A stretch of DNA of 16,715 bases from Chrysiogenia bacterium (GTDB taxonomy: Bacteria > JAGRBM01), in assembly GCA_020434085.1 (NCBI GenBank), contig JAGRBM010000002.1:1-16715 (forward strand), written 5' to 3'. The position numbers and the translations under genes are program-made. The notes under the pieces were generated by a model that worked only from the letters and a program-made list of their open reading frames with translations, made no database searches and had not been told where the DNA came from. Below are positions 1-6,254 of the stretch, piece after piece (position 1 is the first letter of the stretch; every line of letters begins with the position of its first letter).

Positions 1-2
1 CC

Positions 3-290
3 ACGGCGAGCATCTTTCTGGCGCTGCTCGATGGACCGGCGCCGCTGCAGCTCCAGGCCGCGCGCTGGATTTTGTCGCGGAGCCGGGCGCTGGCGGAGCG
101 GGTGGGCTACGGGAAACCAACCATCCCAGCTCCCCCTGCGGGGGAGCTGTCCCCGAAGGGGACTGAGGGGGTGATCCAGACTGCGCAAAAGAAATCTGAT
201 CGCCCTGCCGCGACCCCCTCAGCCGCCTTTGGCGGCAGCTCCCCCGGAGGGGGAGCAGGGAATGATGGGCTTTCTCGGGCGCCGCCGTGA
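3..290 (+). CDS. C-terminal fragment of an unidentified protein, tail made of repeat DNA
   Basis: The frame is open from the window edge to a TGA at 288-290. About the first 38 codons have the G/C-ending third positions expected of a real gene here and read like an amphipathic, Ala/Leu/Arg-rich protein end (FLALLDGPAPLQLQ followed by ARWILSRSRALAERVGYG). From about base 120 the frame enters a pair of palindromic repeat units and becomes Pro/Gly/Ser-rich (PAPPAGELSPKG, GGSSPGGGAG), which is what such a repeat encodes in this frame. I infer that the repeat inserted near the 3' end of a gene and supplied a new tail and stop. I do not recognise the family from so short a piece. It could also be a chance open frame. 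Confidence 0.35.
   Translation, partial: TASIFLALLDGPAPLQLQAARWILSRSRALAERVGYGKPTIPAPPAGELSPKGTEGVIQTAQKKSDRPAATPSAAFGGSSPGGGAGNDGLSRAPP
125..262. repeat. Inverted pair of palindromic repeat units (REP/BIME-like)
   Basis: Two units face each other. Unit 1 (125-173) has a hairpin with a perfect 9-bp stem (128-136 with 140-148, loop TGC), then a second hairpin (149-154 with 158-163, loop GAA), then CTGAGGGGGTG. Unit 2 (210-262) is nearly the reverse complement: GACCCCCTCA, a hairpin at 222-236 (loop TTT) and a hairpin at 238-256 (loop GGA). The first stem and the CTGAGGGGGT end are conserved between units. The inner hairpin differs by compensating changes on both arms, so structure rather than sequence is kept. 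A spacer of about 37 bp separates them. This matches the usual form of dispersed REP/BIME elements, which are typically extragenic and present in many copies. Copy number cannot be seen here. Confidence 0.85.
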
Positions 291-382
291 CGCGTTCCCT
301 CAGCCACAGGAAAAAATTTTTGGAAAATGTAAACGAGATTGGAGAAGTAAAAACGAAGCAGAACGACAACCGGGCCCCGCTG

Positions 383-412
383 GCGACAACCCCTTGCCGG
401 GGCTGCTAGAAT
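383..412 (+). promoter_or_regulatory. Weak candidate sigma-70 promoter for the desaturase-like gene
   Basis: GCGACA (383-388), an 18-bp spacer and TAGAAT (407-412, 5 of 6 matches to the -10 consensus) lie 45 bp upstream of the TTG start. The -35 box matches at only 4 of 6 positions. The stretch 291-457 has no other convincing signal. Confidence 0.25.
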
Positions 413-457
413 TGTCCGCGCGGGCCGGAGCCCGCTTGCAGATGAAGGTGCAGGGCA

Positions 458-1510
458 TTGCCGGAGCTTCTAAAAAATACGTTTTCGAGCATCTGGGAAG
501 GCATGAGCGGGATCGTGATGGCCCCGCTCAACGGGCAGTCCCACCTGTTCTGGATCTACAGCGCGATGTGTCTGCTCATGGCGGCCTGGAGCTACCGGCG
601 CTTTTACCTACCCGCTGAAAAAGACGGCGACGGGCATTTTCACCTGGGCCGTTTCTTCCATTTCTGCTTTCCCAAGGAAATGTACACCCATCCCTCGGCC
701 GTCGTGGATTACCAGATCTTTCTGGCCAACGGATTCGTGAAGGCCTTCCTGCGGCTCTTCTGGCTGGCGGGCACGGTGGGGCTGGCGGCGCTGGTCAACC
801 GGTTCATGGTCCTGATGTTCGGCAATCCCAATCCAGACAGCCAGTGGACGCCGGGCGCGCTCATCGTGGGGACGATCGTGATCGGGCTCTCGTCGGACTT
901 TTCGAGCTACCTGACCCACATGATCAGCCACAACGTCAAAATTTTGTGGGAGCTCCACCGCGTGCACCACACGGCCGAGGTACTCACGCCGATCACGCTC
1001 TTTCGCAAGCACCCGCTCTACGATCTGGTGGGCGGCATCATCGGCACGCCGATCCGCGCACTCACCCAGGGCGTGATGGCCTACGTGTTCGTGGGGGAGA
1101 TGGCGACAATCACGATTTTTGGCGGAAATCTGGTCTACAGCATTTTCCGCTTCTTCGGGGCGAACCTGCGCCACTCGCACATCTGGTTCCACTGGGGCTC
1201 GGCTCTGGGGCGGGTGTTCATGAGCCCGGCGATGCACCAGATCCACCACAGCGTCGATCCAAAGCACTTCAACAAGAACTACGGGGAGATTCTCTCCCTG
1301 TGGGACTGGCTCTTCGGCAGCCTCTACCTGCCCAAGGGGCGCGAGGAAATCACCTTCGGCGTGGCCGAGGGGCTCGCCCAGGAGCATCCGACCCTGATCG
1401 ACGCCTACCTGATTCCGCTTCGCAACATCGGCCGGATCATCACGGGCAAGGAACCGCTCCAACCTGGTGCAGCGGTCGCCAAAAAGGCGGCGGTTGAGGC
1501 CGGGACCTGA
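458..1510 (+). CDS. Fatty acid hydroxylase / sterol desaturase family protein
   Basis: A 350-residue integral membrane protein of the FA_hydroxylase/sterol desaturase superfamily, non-heme di-iron enzymes that hydroxylate or desaturate lipid substrates in the membrane. The family histidine motifs are in order: HMISH (H154-H158), HRVHH (H167, H170, H171), HSHIWFH (H239-H245) and HQIHH (H260, H263, H264). Hydrophobic segments lie near residues 28-44, 98-120, 132-146 and 205-230, consistent with a four-helix membrane core and a cytoplasmic di-iron site. The start is TTG: an in-frame TGA at 443-445 lies just upstream and GAAGG (444-448) is 9 nt before it. ATG at 503 is possible, but its GGGAAGG box is too close. 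The gene stands alone, followed by about 290 bp without a gene. The family assignment is firm; the substrate (sterol, hopanoid, carotenoid, alkylglycerol or fatty acid) cannot be read from sequence. Confidence 0.92.
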   Translation: MPELLKNTFSSIWEGMSGIVMAPLNGQSHLFWIYSAMCLLMAAWSYRRFYLPAEKDGDGHFHLGRFFHFCFPKEMYTHPSAVVDYQIFLANGFVKAFLRLFWLAGTVGLAALVNRFMVLMFGNPNPDSQWTPGALIVGTIVIGLSSDFSSYLTHMISHNVKILWELHRVHHTAEVLTPITLFRKHPLYDLVGGIIGTPIRALTQGVMAYVFVGEMATITIFGGNLVYSIFRFFGANLRHSHIWFHWGSALGRVFMSPAMHQIHHSVDPKHFNKNYGEILSLWDWLFGSLYLPKGREEITFGVAEGLAQEHPTLIDAYLIPLRNIGRIITGKEPLQPGAAVAKKAAVEAGT

Positions 1511-1801
1511 AATCGGCCCCCGAAACGCCCAAACTTTGACATGCCGCCGGTGCGTTTGACGCTTTCCAGTCTGGTGAGCGCCATCACGTATCTGGATAAG
1601 CGCAGTAAAATCAGCAGGTTATAAATTTTTTAGCGCCGCTCTCTTTGGCACGACCTTCGCTAGGTAGTGGGGTGAGGCTTCGGTCGGAAATTTGGCCCTT
1701 TTGCTGGGCCAGCCAAAACACAGCACGCACGCAACACCATCGACGGCATTTTCGGATCGGATCAATTCGGGCAACTACGGAGAGCGAAGGACTTGAGCCC
1801 C
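1511..1801. other. Gene-free stretch between the desaturase and the 98-residue gene
   Basis: I see no convincing gene here. A TATAAA at 1620-1625 followed by a T-run could be a -10 element but lacks a good -35. A small hairpin, TGGCCC/GGGCCA, lies near 1692-1710 without a T-tract on this strand. GAAGGA (1786-1791) is the ribosome-binding site of the next gene. Confidence 0.4.
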
Positions 1802-2098
1802 ATGCGTATTGAAATTGAACTCTATGCCACTGCCGATTCCGCGATGGAGGACAAACCTCTGCGCGTGCGTTGCGAATACGACACCGTCCGGGTCGTCGAT
1901 TCCTTTACCGGTCGCCCTGCCCGCGAGAGCGCCAGGGAATTCCTCCAACGACCTTTTCTGGAGCGTTACAAGATCATCCGCGACGGCCGCGCCCGGTTTT
2001 TCAAGGGCGAAGAGGCCATCACCATCGATTCCGCACTCACCGAGGCCCGTTCGGACTTCAGCGGTTCGGACGCCGCCAAGGCAGTCAACGGTGACTAA
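1802..2098 (+). CDS. Hypothetical protein, 98 residues
   Basis: A small soluble protein with no signal peptide or membrane segment. I do not recognise it. It starts MRIEIELYATAD, is rich in charged residues and ends in an acidic, Ala/Ser-rich tail. Its middle (EYDTVRVVDSFTGRPARES, then FLERYKIIRDGRARFFKG) alternates hydrophobic and charged residues like a small alpha/beta fold. I chose ATG at 1802 because GAAGGA (1786-1791) is 10 nt upstream; the in-frame TTG at 1793 would leave only 1 nt between that box and the start. Third-position G/C bias and the ribosome-binding site support a real gene. The neighbours give no functional hint. Confidence 0.65.
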   Translation: MRIEIELYATADSAMEDKPLRVRCEYDTVRVVDSFTGRPARESAREFLQRPFLERYKIIRDGRARFFKGEEAITIDSALTEARSDFSGSDAAKAVNGD

Positions 2099-2119
2099 GG
2101 ACAGTAAACAGAACTCGTC

Positions 2120-2211
2120 GGGGCGCCTTCTCAACACGTGCCGCATCCCTGAGAAGACATCTTTGCTTGAACATCTTGTCTTGAGGGCCCAACGGGCCCG
2201 GAAGGCGCCCC
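2120..2211 (+). other. Candidate structured RNA region (multi-stem fold)
   Basis: A perfect 10-bp inverted repeat, GGGGCGCCTT (2120-2129) and AAGGCGCCCC (2202-2211), encloses two smaller stems: CTTCTCA/TGAGAAG (2127-2133 with 2150-2156, sharing 3 nt with the outer stem) and GGGCCC-AAC-GGGCCC (2185-2199). Together they could fold as a three-way junction within the gene-free 2099-2446 stretch. It could be a 3' UTR structure of the upstream gene, a small RNA or a decayed repeat element. It matches no RNA family I recognise. Confidence 0.35.
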
Positions 2212-2248
2212 GCGGACTTTTCCATCCTTGTCAGTCAGCTCTGAAAGC

Positions 2249-2298
2249 AAAGCACCCTTGAAGCGACATCTTTAGTTAAAGCACCTTTGAGCAACATC
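2249..2298. repeat. Two-copy degenerate direct repeat, 29-bp period
   Basis: AAAGCACCCTTGAAGCGACATC (2249-2270) recurs with a few changes and one deletion at 2278-2298. The 9-mer GACATCTTT also occurs at 2156-2164 and 2265-2273. No function is evident. Confidence 0.5.
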
Positions 2299-2306
2299 GA
2301 GTCAGG

Positions 2307-2344
2307 CAGCGACCGCCGGGAAACCGGGGTCGCTGTTTGCGTTT
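2307..2344 (+). terminator. Likely rho-independent terminator
   Basis: CAGCGACC with CCGG on the left arm pairs with CCGG and GGTCGCTG on the right (2307-2335), with a GAAA loop and one bulged base. The hairpin is followed by TTTGCGTTT (2336-2344). It would end transcription from the 98-residue gene or a small RNA about 200 bp downstream of that gene, and it separates that unit from the SGNH gene. The T-tract is interrupted. Confidence 0.55.
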
Positions 2345-2446
2345 GGGGCGGGGGCAAAAGTAGGCTCGATTGCGTCTCAAGCACCTATGCTGTGATTCAG
2401 CCACCCCGTTCGCGCATGCAGGGTGGGGTCGCTGAGGGGAGAACAC

Positions 2447-3475
2447 GTGGAAGAGAGCGCCGCGCCACAGAGACCGGGAAAGTCCACGCAGCGCCCATGG
2501 CTCCCTGCGCTGCAGTATGGGGCGTGGCTCGTCGCGGCCTCCCTCGTGTTGCTCGGGCTTGTGGAGCTGACCTGCCGCTGGCTGGGTTTCGTGCCCTTTG
2601 GCGCGGTTGAGCAGCATCCCTGCCCGGGCAGTCTGCAGGGCGAGTGCACCGAGGGATACTGGGCCAAGGGGCCGACCTGGCTGTTTGAGCCCGGAGCATT
2701 CCGCCTGAACGGGCAGGGCGACCGTGCCCCTGAACCCTCCGGGGTCCGTTGCCGGGTACCGATCCTCTTCCTGGGAGACTCCTTTACCTTCGGCCAGTAT
2801 CTCTCGCAGGAAGAGGCTTTGCCCCAGGTGATCGCGCGCAAACTGCCAGGGCGCCTGGACGCCTGCGTCTACAACGGCGGGGAGGTCGGCTCCCACCTGG
2901 TGAGAGAGCGCGAGCGTTTCCGCTCCCTGCACGAGGCGCTGGGCGGATCGCCCCGAATCGTGGTGCATCAGTACTATGGTGACGATCCCTACCAGTTGGC
3001 GGGCACGCTCAATGAGCTGATCGGGACCTTCTACCGGGATCGCCTCTATCTGATTGGAATCGGGCTGGCCTCGATCCGGCTGAAGCTGGCGATGGCCTGG
3101 CGCTACGAATGGGCTCGCTGGGACACCCGGCAGCTCGACTTCGCCAGCCTGCATGCCGGGGACGACTTCTCGCGCCTGATTTCGGACTATGCGGGCCAAT
3201 GGGGCGAGTTTGCCGACGAGATCCGGCGCTCCGGCGCACAGCCCATCGAGCTGATCATCCCCTTTCCCGCCTACCTGGTCGCCAGCGAGGGCGGCCATCT
3301 GCGCCCCCTGACGGACGCCGCGGCCGCGCGAAAAGTCCCCACACTGCTTCTGAGCCGTGAAAACCTCCCCGATGACCCCTTTTTGCCCAACGATATCCAC
3401 TTCAACGCCGGGGCCAACGAGGAAATCGCAAACCTGCTGCTTCCACTCATTCTGGACGCCGCAAACCGGCTTTAG
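2447..3475 (+). CDS. Membrane-anchored SGNH/GDSL hydrolase-like protein
   Basis: A 342-residue protein with one N-terminal hydrophobic segment (about residues 25-45, WLVAASLVLLGLVEL) preceded by basic residues, so probably a signal anchor with the rest in the periplasm. The SGNH blocks are visible: block I ILFLGDSFTFG with the nucleophile Ser in GDS, a block II-like NGGEVG, and block V NDIHFN with the Asp-x-x-His pair near the C-terminus. An Asn-containing block III is less clear (VVHQYYGDDP). SGNH enzymes deacylate or transfer acyl groups on lipids and polysaccharides; related anchored proteins act in O-acetylation of cell-surface glycans. GTG at 2447 is preferred because GAGGGGAGA (2434-2442) is well placed before it; GTG at 2423 is the alternative (350 residues). 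It is a single gene with no obvious partner, and its substrate is unknown. Confidence 0.75.
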   Translation: MEESAAPQRPGKSTQRPWLPALQYGAWLVAASLVLLGLVELTCRWLGFVPFGAVEQHPCPGSLQGECTEGYWAKGPTWLFEPGAFRLNGQGDRAPEPSGVRCRVPILFLGDSFTFGQYLSQEEALPQVIARKLPGRLDACVYNGGEVGSHLVRERERFRSLHEALGGSPRIVVHQYYGDDPYQLAGTLNELIGTFYRDRLYLIGIGLASIRLKLAMAWRYEWARWDTRQLDFASLHAGDDFSRLISDYAGQWGEFADEIRRSGAQPIELIIPFPAYLVASEGGHLRPLTDAAAARKVPTLLLSRENLPDDPFLPNDIHFNAGANEEIANLLLPLILDAANRL

Positions 3476-3501
3476 GGTTTCCGGAGCGGGGGAGTGAATC
3501 C

Positions 3502-3531
3502 TATAATTATGTATAATTACGCATAATTGAG
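3502..3531. promoter_or_regulatory. Three ATAATT boxes at exact 10-bp spacing
   Basis: ATAATT occurs at 3503-3508, 3513-3518 and 3523-3528, each within a decamer TATAATTATG / TATAATTACG / CATAATTGAG. The spacing is one helical turn, so all boxes face the same side of the DNA, and the array ends 21 bp before the -35 box at 3552. It could be an UP-like element or a cooperative operator for the HTH protein encoded just downstream. The function is inferred. Confidence 0.5.
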
Positions 3532-3551
3532 GCCTAATTTTAAAAAACTAC

Positions 3552-3579
3552 TTGACACTTAAACGCACTTCAGCATAAT
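3552..3579 (+). promoter_or_regulatory. Sigma-70 promoter of the HTH-pil operon
   Basis: Perfect -35 TTGACA (3552-3557), a 16-bp spacer and -10 CATAAT (3574-3579, 5 of 6). Transcription would start near 3586, leaving a leader of about 117 nt before the HTH gene. It sits in an AT-rich island inside GC-rich DNA and is the best promoter match in the window. Confidence 0.75.
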
Positions 3580-3702
3580 GGACATTGTTCCCCCACGTTA
3601 TAGTTCCAACCAGGAATGTGCCTACTGCTATTTTGGTGGTGAGCGTAGAAGTCCCGTGTGTTTCGTCACACTCATTCTGCGCAGGGTTTGGGTAGGCTGG
3701 TA

Positions 3703-3933
3703 ATGAGCAAAAAGAAATCCGACGAAGTGCCATCCCGGCACCAGAATAACGTCCGGGATCTTCGCGAGGCGCAAATGCTCAGCAAGGCTGCTCTTGCGAG
3801 GAAGGCCGGCGTCAGCCCGCTCACGATCGATCGGATCGAGAGCGGTTTTGATTGCCGGATCGACACCAAGCGCAAGATCGTTCTCGCATTGGGTTTCCGG
3901 CTCAGCGACAAGGACAAGGTATTTTTCGAGTAA
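3703..3933 (+). CDS. Small Cro/C1-type helix-turn-helix DNA-binding protein
   Basis: A 76-residue protein that is almost entirely one HTH_3/XRE domain. After a basic start (MSKKKSDEVP) comes VRDLREAQMLSKAALARKAG, then VSPLTIDRIESGF: helices 2 and 3 of the motif lie at about residues 26-48, with the usual Ala-Arg-Lys-Ala-Gly turn and an Ile-Glu-Ser-Gly end. IVLALGFRLSDKDKVFF completes the domain. ATG at 3703 with an upstream GTAGG is chosen over GTG at 3658, which would add 15 residues lacking domain character. The stop is 6 bp before pilM and no separate promoter is seen between them, so it is likely co-transcribed with pilM-Q and could act on the promoter region upstream. It has no ligand-binding or dimerisation domain, so any signal input is unknown. 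Confidence 0.85.
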   Translation: MSKKKSDEVPSRHQNNVRDLREAQMLSKAALARKAGVSPLTIDRIESGFDCRIDTKRKIVLALGFRLSDKDKVFFE

Positions 3934-3939
3934 ACCACG

Positions 3940-5010
3940 ATGCTATTTGGAAAAAGTAAAAACGTCATCGGGCTCGATATTGGGACCAGTTCGGTCAAGG
4001 CCGTTGTCCTGAAGCCTACCAAGAAGGGATACAAGCTCCTGAAGCTGGGGATTAAACCCCTGCCTTCGGAAGCGATCGTCGACGGCGCCATCATGAACGC
4101 CTCGGCCGTCGCGGATACGATTCTGGAGCTTGTCGCGGAACTCAAGATCAAGGAAAAAGAGGTCGCGACCAGCGTGTCGGGCCACTCCGTGATCATCAAG
4201 AAGATCAACCTGCCGTTCATGGATTCCGAGCAATTGCAGGAGTCCATCAAGTATGAAGCCGAACAGTACGTTCCCTTCGACATCAACGACGTGAATCTGG
4301 ACTTCCAGATTCTCTCGAGAGAGCCCGACGAGGGCGGCAACATGGACGTGCTCCTGGTGGCCGCCAAGCGCGATCTCATCAATGACTACACCGCGGTGGT
4401 GGCCGAAGCCGGCCTCAATGCCGCGATCATCGACATCGATGCGTTCACCCTCGAGAACATGTATGAGGTCAACTACGAGATCAACGAGGGCGAAATCGTC
4501 GCCCTGGTGAACATCGGCGCCGCGGTCACCACCATCAACGTGGTGCAGAGCGGCGTTTCGGTCTTTACCCGCGACGTTGCCACCGGTGGCAACATCCTCA
4601 CAGAGGAAATTCAGAAGCAGCTCAATGTCTCTTATGAAGAGGCCGAGACCCTGAAGGTGGGCAAGCGCGCCGACGAAGCCGGCGACGAAGTCATCCCGCA
4701 GGAAGTCTCCAACATCATCAATACCGTCGTCGATCAGGTGGTCGGCGACGTTCAGAAGTCCATCGACTTCTTCCTGGCGACGGCCGCCGACCAGGCCATC
4801 AGCAAGGTCTACCTTGCCGGCGGTTCCTGCAAGATTCCCGGCCTGGCCCGCGCCCTGCAAGAACGTATCAACATCCCTGTCGAACTGGCGAACCCGTTCA
4901 ACTCGGTCCAGTTCGATGAGAAGGAATATTCCACGGAATACCTGGCAGAGGTCGGCCCGCAGGCCGCCGTTGCCGTGGGCCTGGCTGTTCGGAGGGTTGG
5001 CGACAAATGA
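3940..5010 (+). CDS. pilM: Type IV pilus assembly protein PilM (actin-like ATPase)
   Basis: A 356-residue cytoplasmic member of the PilM/FtsA/MreB actin-like fold. It nucleates the alignment complex by binding the N-terminal tail of PilN and connects it to the pilus motor ATPases. Visible signatures: phosphate 1 loop GLDIGTSSVKAV (residues 11-22, D13 and G15-T16), the PilM-typical segment around residues 100-115 (YEAEQYVPFDI), phosphate 2 loop LVNIGAAVTTINV (about 189-201), adenosine loop VYLAGGSCKIPGL (about 291-303) and the closing AVAVGLAVRR. The length is normal for the family. There is no strong Shine-Dalgarno before the ATG, and the HTH gene ends 6 bp upstream, suggesting translational coupling. 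The stop overlaps the pilN start by 4 bp (ATGA). Confidence 0.97.
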   Translation: MLFGKSKNVIGLDIGTSSVKAVVLKPTKKGYKLLKLGIKPLPSEAIVDGAIMNASAVADTILELVAELKIKEKEVATSVSGHSVIIKKINLPFMDSEQLQESIKYEAEQYVPFDINDVNLDFQILSREPDEGGNMDVLLVAAKRDLINDYTAVVAEAGLNAAIIDIDAFTLENMYEVNYEINEGEIVALVNIGAAVTTINVVQSGVSVFTRDVATGGNILTEEIQKQLNVSYEEAETLKVGKRADEAGDEVIPQEVSNIINTVVDQVVGDVQKSIDFFLATAADQAISKVYLAGGSCKIPGLARALQERINIPVELANPFNSVQFDEKEYSTEYLAEVGPQAAVAVGLAVRRVGDK

Positions 5011-5567
5011 TCCGGATCAACCTCGTACCAGTCAAGGTCACCAGGAAGCAGCTCCAACTGCGTCAGCAGATCATCATGGCCGTTGCAGTTCTGTTGCTCT
5101 CGGTCGTGACCGTCGGCTGGATGAGCAACAGCATCAACTCGCAGATTGCCAAGGTGGAGCAGAACACGGCCGACACCCAGGCCAAGCTCCGCCAGCTCGA
5201 TTCGACCGTGAAGAAGATCGAGAGCTTCAAGCAGCAGAAGGCGCAGCTTCAGGAAAAACTCGACGTCATCCAGAAGCTGGTGAAGGATCGCACGGGTCCC
5301 GTGCGTCTCATGGCGGAGCTCGGCGTTTCCAAGCCGATCAAGCTCTGGCTCAACGAAATGAAACTTTCGAGTTCATCGCTGGAGATGAAGGGCATCGCGG
5401 ATGCGGAATCGACGGTGATCGACTTCGCCCAGAAGCTCAAAAATCAGGAACACATCAGCAATGTACGCATCAGGGAACTCACCGGCAACGAAGGCTCGCC
5501 CCCGCAGGGCACGCTTCGCGGCTACGTGGAATTCTCCCTGGTGACGGCAGTGAAGCTCTCCAGCTAG
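5007..5567 (+). CDS. pilN: Type IV pilus assembly protein PilN
   Basis: A 186-residue bitopic inner-membrane protein. The cytoplasmic tail MIRINLVPVK carries the INLxP motif that docks into PilM. One transmembrane helix follows (about residues 21-39, IIMAVAVLLLSVVTVGWM), then a periplasmic coiled coil (about 44-93, rich in Gln, Lys and Leu) and a C-terminal ferredoxin-like domain (about 100-186). It pairs with PilO through the coiled coils. The start codon overlaps the pilM stop (ATGA), which implies coupled translation and fixes the start. Confidence 0.96.
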   Translation: MIRINLVPVKVTRKQLQLRQQIIMAVAVLLLSVVTVGWMSNSINSQIAKVEQNTADTQAKLRQLDSTVKKIESFKQQKAQLQEKLDVIQKLVKDRTGPVRLMAELGVSKPIKLWLNEMKLSSSSLEMKGIADAESTVIDFAQKLKNQEHISNVRIRELTGNEGSPPQGTLRGYVEFSLVTAVKLSS

Positions 5568-5585
5568 GCGGAAGGCAAGCAGGAA

Positions 5586-6182
5586 ATGGATCCCAAAGAG
5601 ATACTCGACAAATTCCTCAAGCTCCCGACGCCGATCCGCGCCGGCATCCTGGTGGGCATCTACGTCGTGATCGTCATGATCTACTACGTGGGTTTCTATA
5701 CCGAGGGTGAGCGGGAGCTCGAGAAGAAGAAGGCGGCGTACGAGCAGTTGCACACCAAACTGGTGCAGACGCAGAACATCGCCAGCCAGATCGACACATT
5801 CATCGAAGAGGTTGAGCAGCTCAAGGAGCAGCTTGCCCAGGCGCAGGACCAGCTTCCGCCCGATCCGCGCGTAGACCTGCTGATCGAGCAGATCACCCGC
5901 ATCGGCAAGGACAACGGCCTGCAGTTCACGAAGATCGTGCCGCAGAAGACTTCCACCCGCGATTTCTATGCGGAGATTCCGCTACAGCTCACCATGAGCG
6001 GCAAGTATCACGCCTTCGGGTTGTTCTTCAATGAACTGGCGGGGCAGACACGAATCATCAATGTCTCGAACCTGGATCTCAAGCGCAAGGGCGGCACCAA
6101 CATGCTGGAAGCGACCTTTACCGTGACGACCTACATGGCCGTTGAGAAACAGGCGGCCGCGACCAAGGGCAAGAAGAAATAG
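5586..6182 (+). CDS. pilO: Type IV pilus assembly protein PilO
   Basis: A 198-residue bitopic inner-membrane protein: a short cytoplasmic start (MDPKEILDKFLKLPTPIR), one transmembrane helix (about residues 19-38), a long coiled coil (about 41-92) and a PilO ferredoxin-like domain. The LPPDPRVDLLIEQITRIGKDNGL region and KYHAFGLFFNELAGQTRI are typical of the family. It forms the PilN-PilO heterodimer and contacts PilP. It lies 18 bp after pilN, with GGAAGG about 10 nt before the ATG. The C-terminus is Lys-rich (KGKKK). Confidence 0.96.
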   Translation: MDPKEILDKFLKLPTPIRAGILVGIYVVIVMIYYVGFYTEGERELEKKKAAYEQLHTKLVQTQNIASQIDTFIEEVEQLKEQLAQAQDQLPPDPRVDLLIEQITRIGKDNGLQFTKIVPQKTSTRDFYAEIPLQLTMSGKYHAFGLFFNELAGQTRIINVSNLDLKRKGGTNMLEATFTVTTYMAVEKQAAATKGKKK

Positions 6183-6254
6183 CAGACCGCGGTACCGGCG
6201 AGCCGGATGCGCGAGTAGCAACGAGTTGAACGGATGATGGCAAAGGGAAAGACC

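Noticed and set aside
608-1462. Minus-strand open frame opposite the desaturase-like gene
   Set aside because: The plus strand carries all the histidine motifs of the family; the antisense product is a charged, His/Arg-rich shadow.
1536-1541. TTGACA box as a promoter for the 98-residue gene
   Set aside because: No -10 hexamer is found 15-19 bp downstream.
1793-1801. TTG at 1793 as the start of the 98-residue gene
   Set aside because: Only 1 nt would separate the GAAGGA box from the start; ATG at 1802 has better spacing.
2276-3400. Minus-strand open frame of 374 codons opposite the SGNH gene
   Set aside because: The plus frame has a membrane anchor, GDSFT and the DxxH block; the minus frame shows no recognisable motif and crosses the terminator region.
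2447-3475. Assigning the SGNH protein to a named polysaccharide acetylation system
   Set aside because: There is no MBOAT acyltransferase or glycan synthesis gene beside it, and block III is unclear, so only the fold-level call is supported.
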